A stretch of DNA of 64,000 bases from Neisseria sp. Marseille-Q5346 (GTDB taxonomy: Bacteria > Pseudomonadota > Gammaproteobacteria > Burkholderiales > Neisseriaceae), in the NCBI RefSeq assembly GCF_946902045.1, contig NZ_OX336253.1, forward strand, positions 1,612,001 to 1,676,000, written 5' to 3'. The translations under genes were made by a program, and so were the position numbers. The notes beneath the pieces were generated by a model. The model saw nothing but the letters and a program-made list of their open reading frames with translations, was not told the DNA's origin and ran no database searches. Shown here one piece after another: positions 62,775 to 64,000 of the stretch (its first letter is position 1; every line of letters begins with the position of its first letter).

Positions 62775-63689
62775 ATGCAGAATTTTGGCAAAGTGGCCGT
62801 ATTGATGGGCGGCTTCTCCAGCGAGCGCGAAGTTTCTCTGGACAGCGGCGCCGCTATTTTGGCTGCCTTGAAAAGCAAAGGCGTCGATGCCCATGCGTTC
62901 GACCCCAAAGAAACCCCGTTGTCTGAATTGAAAACACAAGGTTTTCAGACGGCCTTCAATATTCTGCACGGCACTTTCGGCGAAGATGGCGCGATTCAAG
63001 GCGCGTTGGAGCTGATGGGTATTCCTTACACCGGCAGCGGCGTGGCCGCTTCTGCGCTGGGTATGGACAAATATCGCTGCAAACTGATTTGGCAGGCTGT
63101 GGGCTTGCCTGTTCCTGAGTTTGCTGTATTGCATGACGACAGCGACTTTGATGCTGTTGAAGAAAAATTGGGCCTGCCGATGTTTGTGAAACCCGCCTCA
63201 GAAGGCAGCAGCGTCGGCGTAGTAAAAGTAAAAGAAAAAGGCCGTCTGAAAAGCGTTTACGAAGAATTGAAACACTTGCAGGGCGAAATCATTGCCGAGC
63301 GCTTTATCGGCGGCGGCGAGTATTCTTGCCCGGTATTGAATGGCAAAGGCCTGCCGAGTATTCATATTATTCCGGCTACCGAGTTTTACGACTACGAGGC
63401 TAAATACAACCGCGACGATACGGTGTATCAATGCCCGTCGGAAGATTTGAGCGAGGCGGAGGAAAACCTGATGCGCGAACTCGCTGTGCGTGGTGCGCAG
63501 GCGATTGGTGCGGACGGCTGTTCGCGCGTGGACTTTCTGAAAGATACGGACGGTAAACTGTATCTCTTGGAAATCAATACCTTGCCCGGTATGACCAGCC
63601 ACAGTTTGGTGCCAAAATCTGCAGGCCATACCGGCGTGGATTTTGCTGATTTATGTATTGAGATTTTGAAGACCGCTCATGTGGGATGA
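62775..63689 (+). CDS. ddl: D-alanine--D-alanine ligase
   Basis: A 304-residue ATP-grasp ligase of DdlB type. VAVLMGGFSSEREVSLDSG (N-terminal), MFVKPASEGSSVGVVKVK and LEINTLPGMTSHSLVPKSA (metal site) are the family's blocks. It makes the D-Ala-D-Ala used by MurF. ATG 62775 is the family-like start; an in-frame extension back into murC was rejected. Its end overlaps ftsQ by 11 bases. Confidence 0.96.
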   Translation: MQNFGKVAVLMGGFSSEREVSLDSGAAILAALKSKGVDAHAFDPKETPLSELKTQGFQTAFNILHGTFGEDGAIQGALELMGIPYTGSGVAASALGMDKYRCKLIWQAVGLPVPEFAVLHDDSDFDAVEEKLGLPMFVKPASEGSSVGVVKVKEKGRLKSVYEELKHLQGEIIAERFIGGGEYSCPVLNGKGLPSIHIIPATEFYDYEAKYNRDDTVYQCPSEDLSEAEENLMRELAVRGAQAIGADGCSRVDFLKDTDGKLYLLEINTLPGMTSHSLVPKSAGHTGVDFADLCIEILKTAHVG

Positions 63690-64000
63690 TGCAGGCGCAT
63701 TGGGTCGGCTGACCCGCCGGCTATTGGTGCTGATGACCTTTCTACTGATAGGTTCGGGCATAGCTTGGCTTTACAATTCCAAATATTTTCCTGTGAAACA
63801 GATTGCCATTCAGGGTAAGCTGAAATATGCTTCCAACAAAGAATTGCAAACCGTTGCACGAGAGCATATCAGGGGTAATATGTTCCGCGCCGATATTGAT
63901 TCGGCGCAGGCCGCTTTTCAGGAATTGCCTTGGATTGACTCGGCAATGGTACGCCGCCGTTTTCCGGAAACCGTGGAAATTATCCTGACCGAGCGTGTGC
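63679..64000 (+). CDS. ftsQ: Cell division protein FtsQ, 5' part
   Basis: The first 107 codons of ftsQ; the window ends inside it. One transmembrane helix (LLVLMTFLLIGSGIAWLY, about 15-32) is followed by the POTRA domain (FPVKQIAIQGKLKYASN), ending in MVRRRFPETVEIILTERV. FtsQ scaffolds FtsB/FtsL in the divisome. The ATG at 63679 overlaps the ddl end, as in other Neisseria. Confidence 0.93.
   Translation, partial: MWDDAGALGRLTRRLLVLMTFLLIGSGIAWLYNSKYFPVKQIAIQGKLKYASNKELQTVAREHIRGNMFRADIDSAQAAFQELPWIDSAMVRRRFPETVEIILTERV

Overview
The window is chromosomal DNA of a commensal Neisseria. The 10-mer GCCGTCTGAA (the neisserial DNA uptake sequence, DUS) occurs throughout, mostly as the AG form (AGGCCGTCTGAA) and very often as inverted pairs between genes. 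A full-length 107-bp Correia element (CREE) is present, and the division/cell-wall (dcw) cluster has the neisserial order. The AG rather than AT prefix of the DUS, an AdhE gene and a DpnI-like dam-replacing gene argue against N. meningitidis or N. gonorrhoeae and for a commensal of the subflava/flavescens/mucosa type. The species is an inference.

Left part (1-13.4 kb): the 3' end of glnE, a small membrane protein, thiO, glyS, apbC/mrp and a tRNA-Lys gene with a consensus promoter. Next, on the minus strand, comes a five-gene run: a BtrH_N-type acyltransferase-like protein, two tandemly duplicated secreted SH3-like proteins, and an ABC-2 exporter (ATPase and permease). rnfB, a YchJ-type SEC-C protein, a candidate small RNA and an inositol-monophosphatase-family gene follow.

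13.5-24 kb: rsmE, then a compact acyl carrier protein / ketosynthase / ketosynthase-like (chain-length-factor type) trio that resembles the core of aryl-polyene-type pathways. It is followed by a large secreted Val/Thr/Pro-rich protein, luxS, cyaY, an LptM-type lipoprotein, lysA, slyX with a Na+/H+ antiporter-family gene, and an MFS transporter.

24-31 kb: adhE with an FNR-like box placed at about -41.5. Then comes an A+T-rich accessory island: a helix-turn-helix/MutH-type endonuclease fusion that ends early, a DpnI-like methyl-directed endonuclease (drg) and a CREE. leuS follows.

31-44 kb: dnaJ, a MarR-regulated three-gene module with a triple palindromic operator, a manganese (yybP-ykoY) riboswitch ahead of a UPF0016/GDT1 exporter, an RluA-type pseudouridine synthase, metR, a Nif3-like gene, petABC (cytochrome bc1), sspAB, a tRNA-Met/tRNA-Ala pair and a MidA-type methyltransferase.

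44 kb to the end is the dcw cluster: mraZ-rsmH-ftsL-ftsI(penA)-murE-[M23 lipoprotein, UDG-like protein]-murF-[49-aa protein]-mraY-[globin, two Sel1-repeat proteins]-murD-[L,D-transpeptidase]-ftsW-murG-murC-ddl-ftsQ, with the window ending inside ftsQ. These genes together make lipid II, cross-link it at the septum and build the divisome. Several inserted genes (M23 protease, L,D-transpeptidase) also act on peptidoglycan, while the others look like accessory cargo.

The most promising leads are the HTH-MutH/DpnI-like island, the possible link between the BtrH-like protein with its exporter and the ACP/KS trio, and the unnamed small RNA candidate at about 12.4-12.5 kb.
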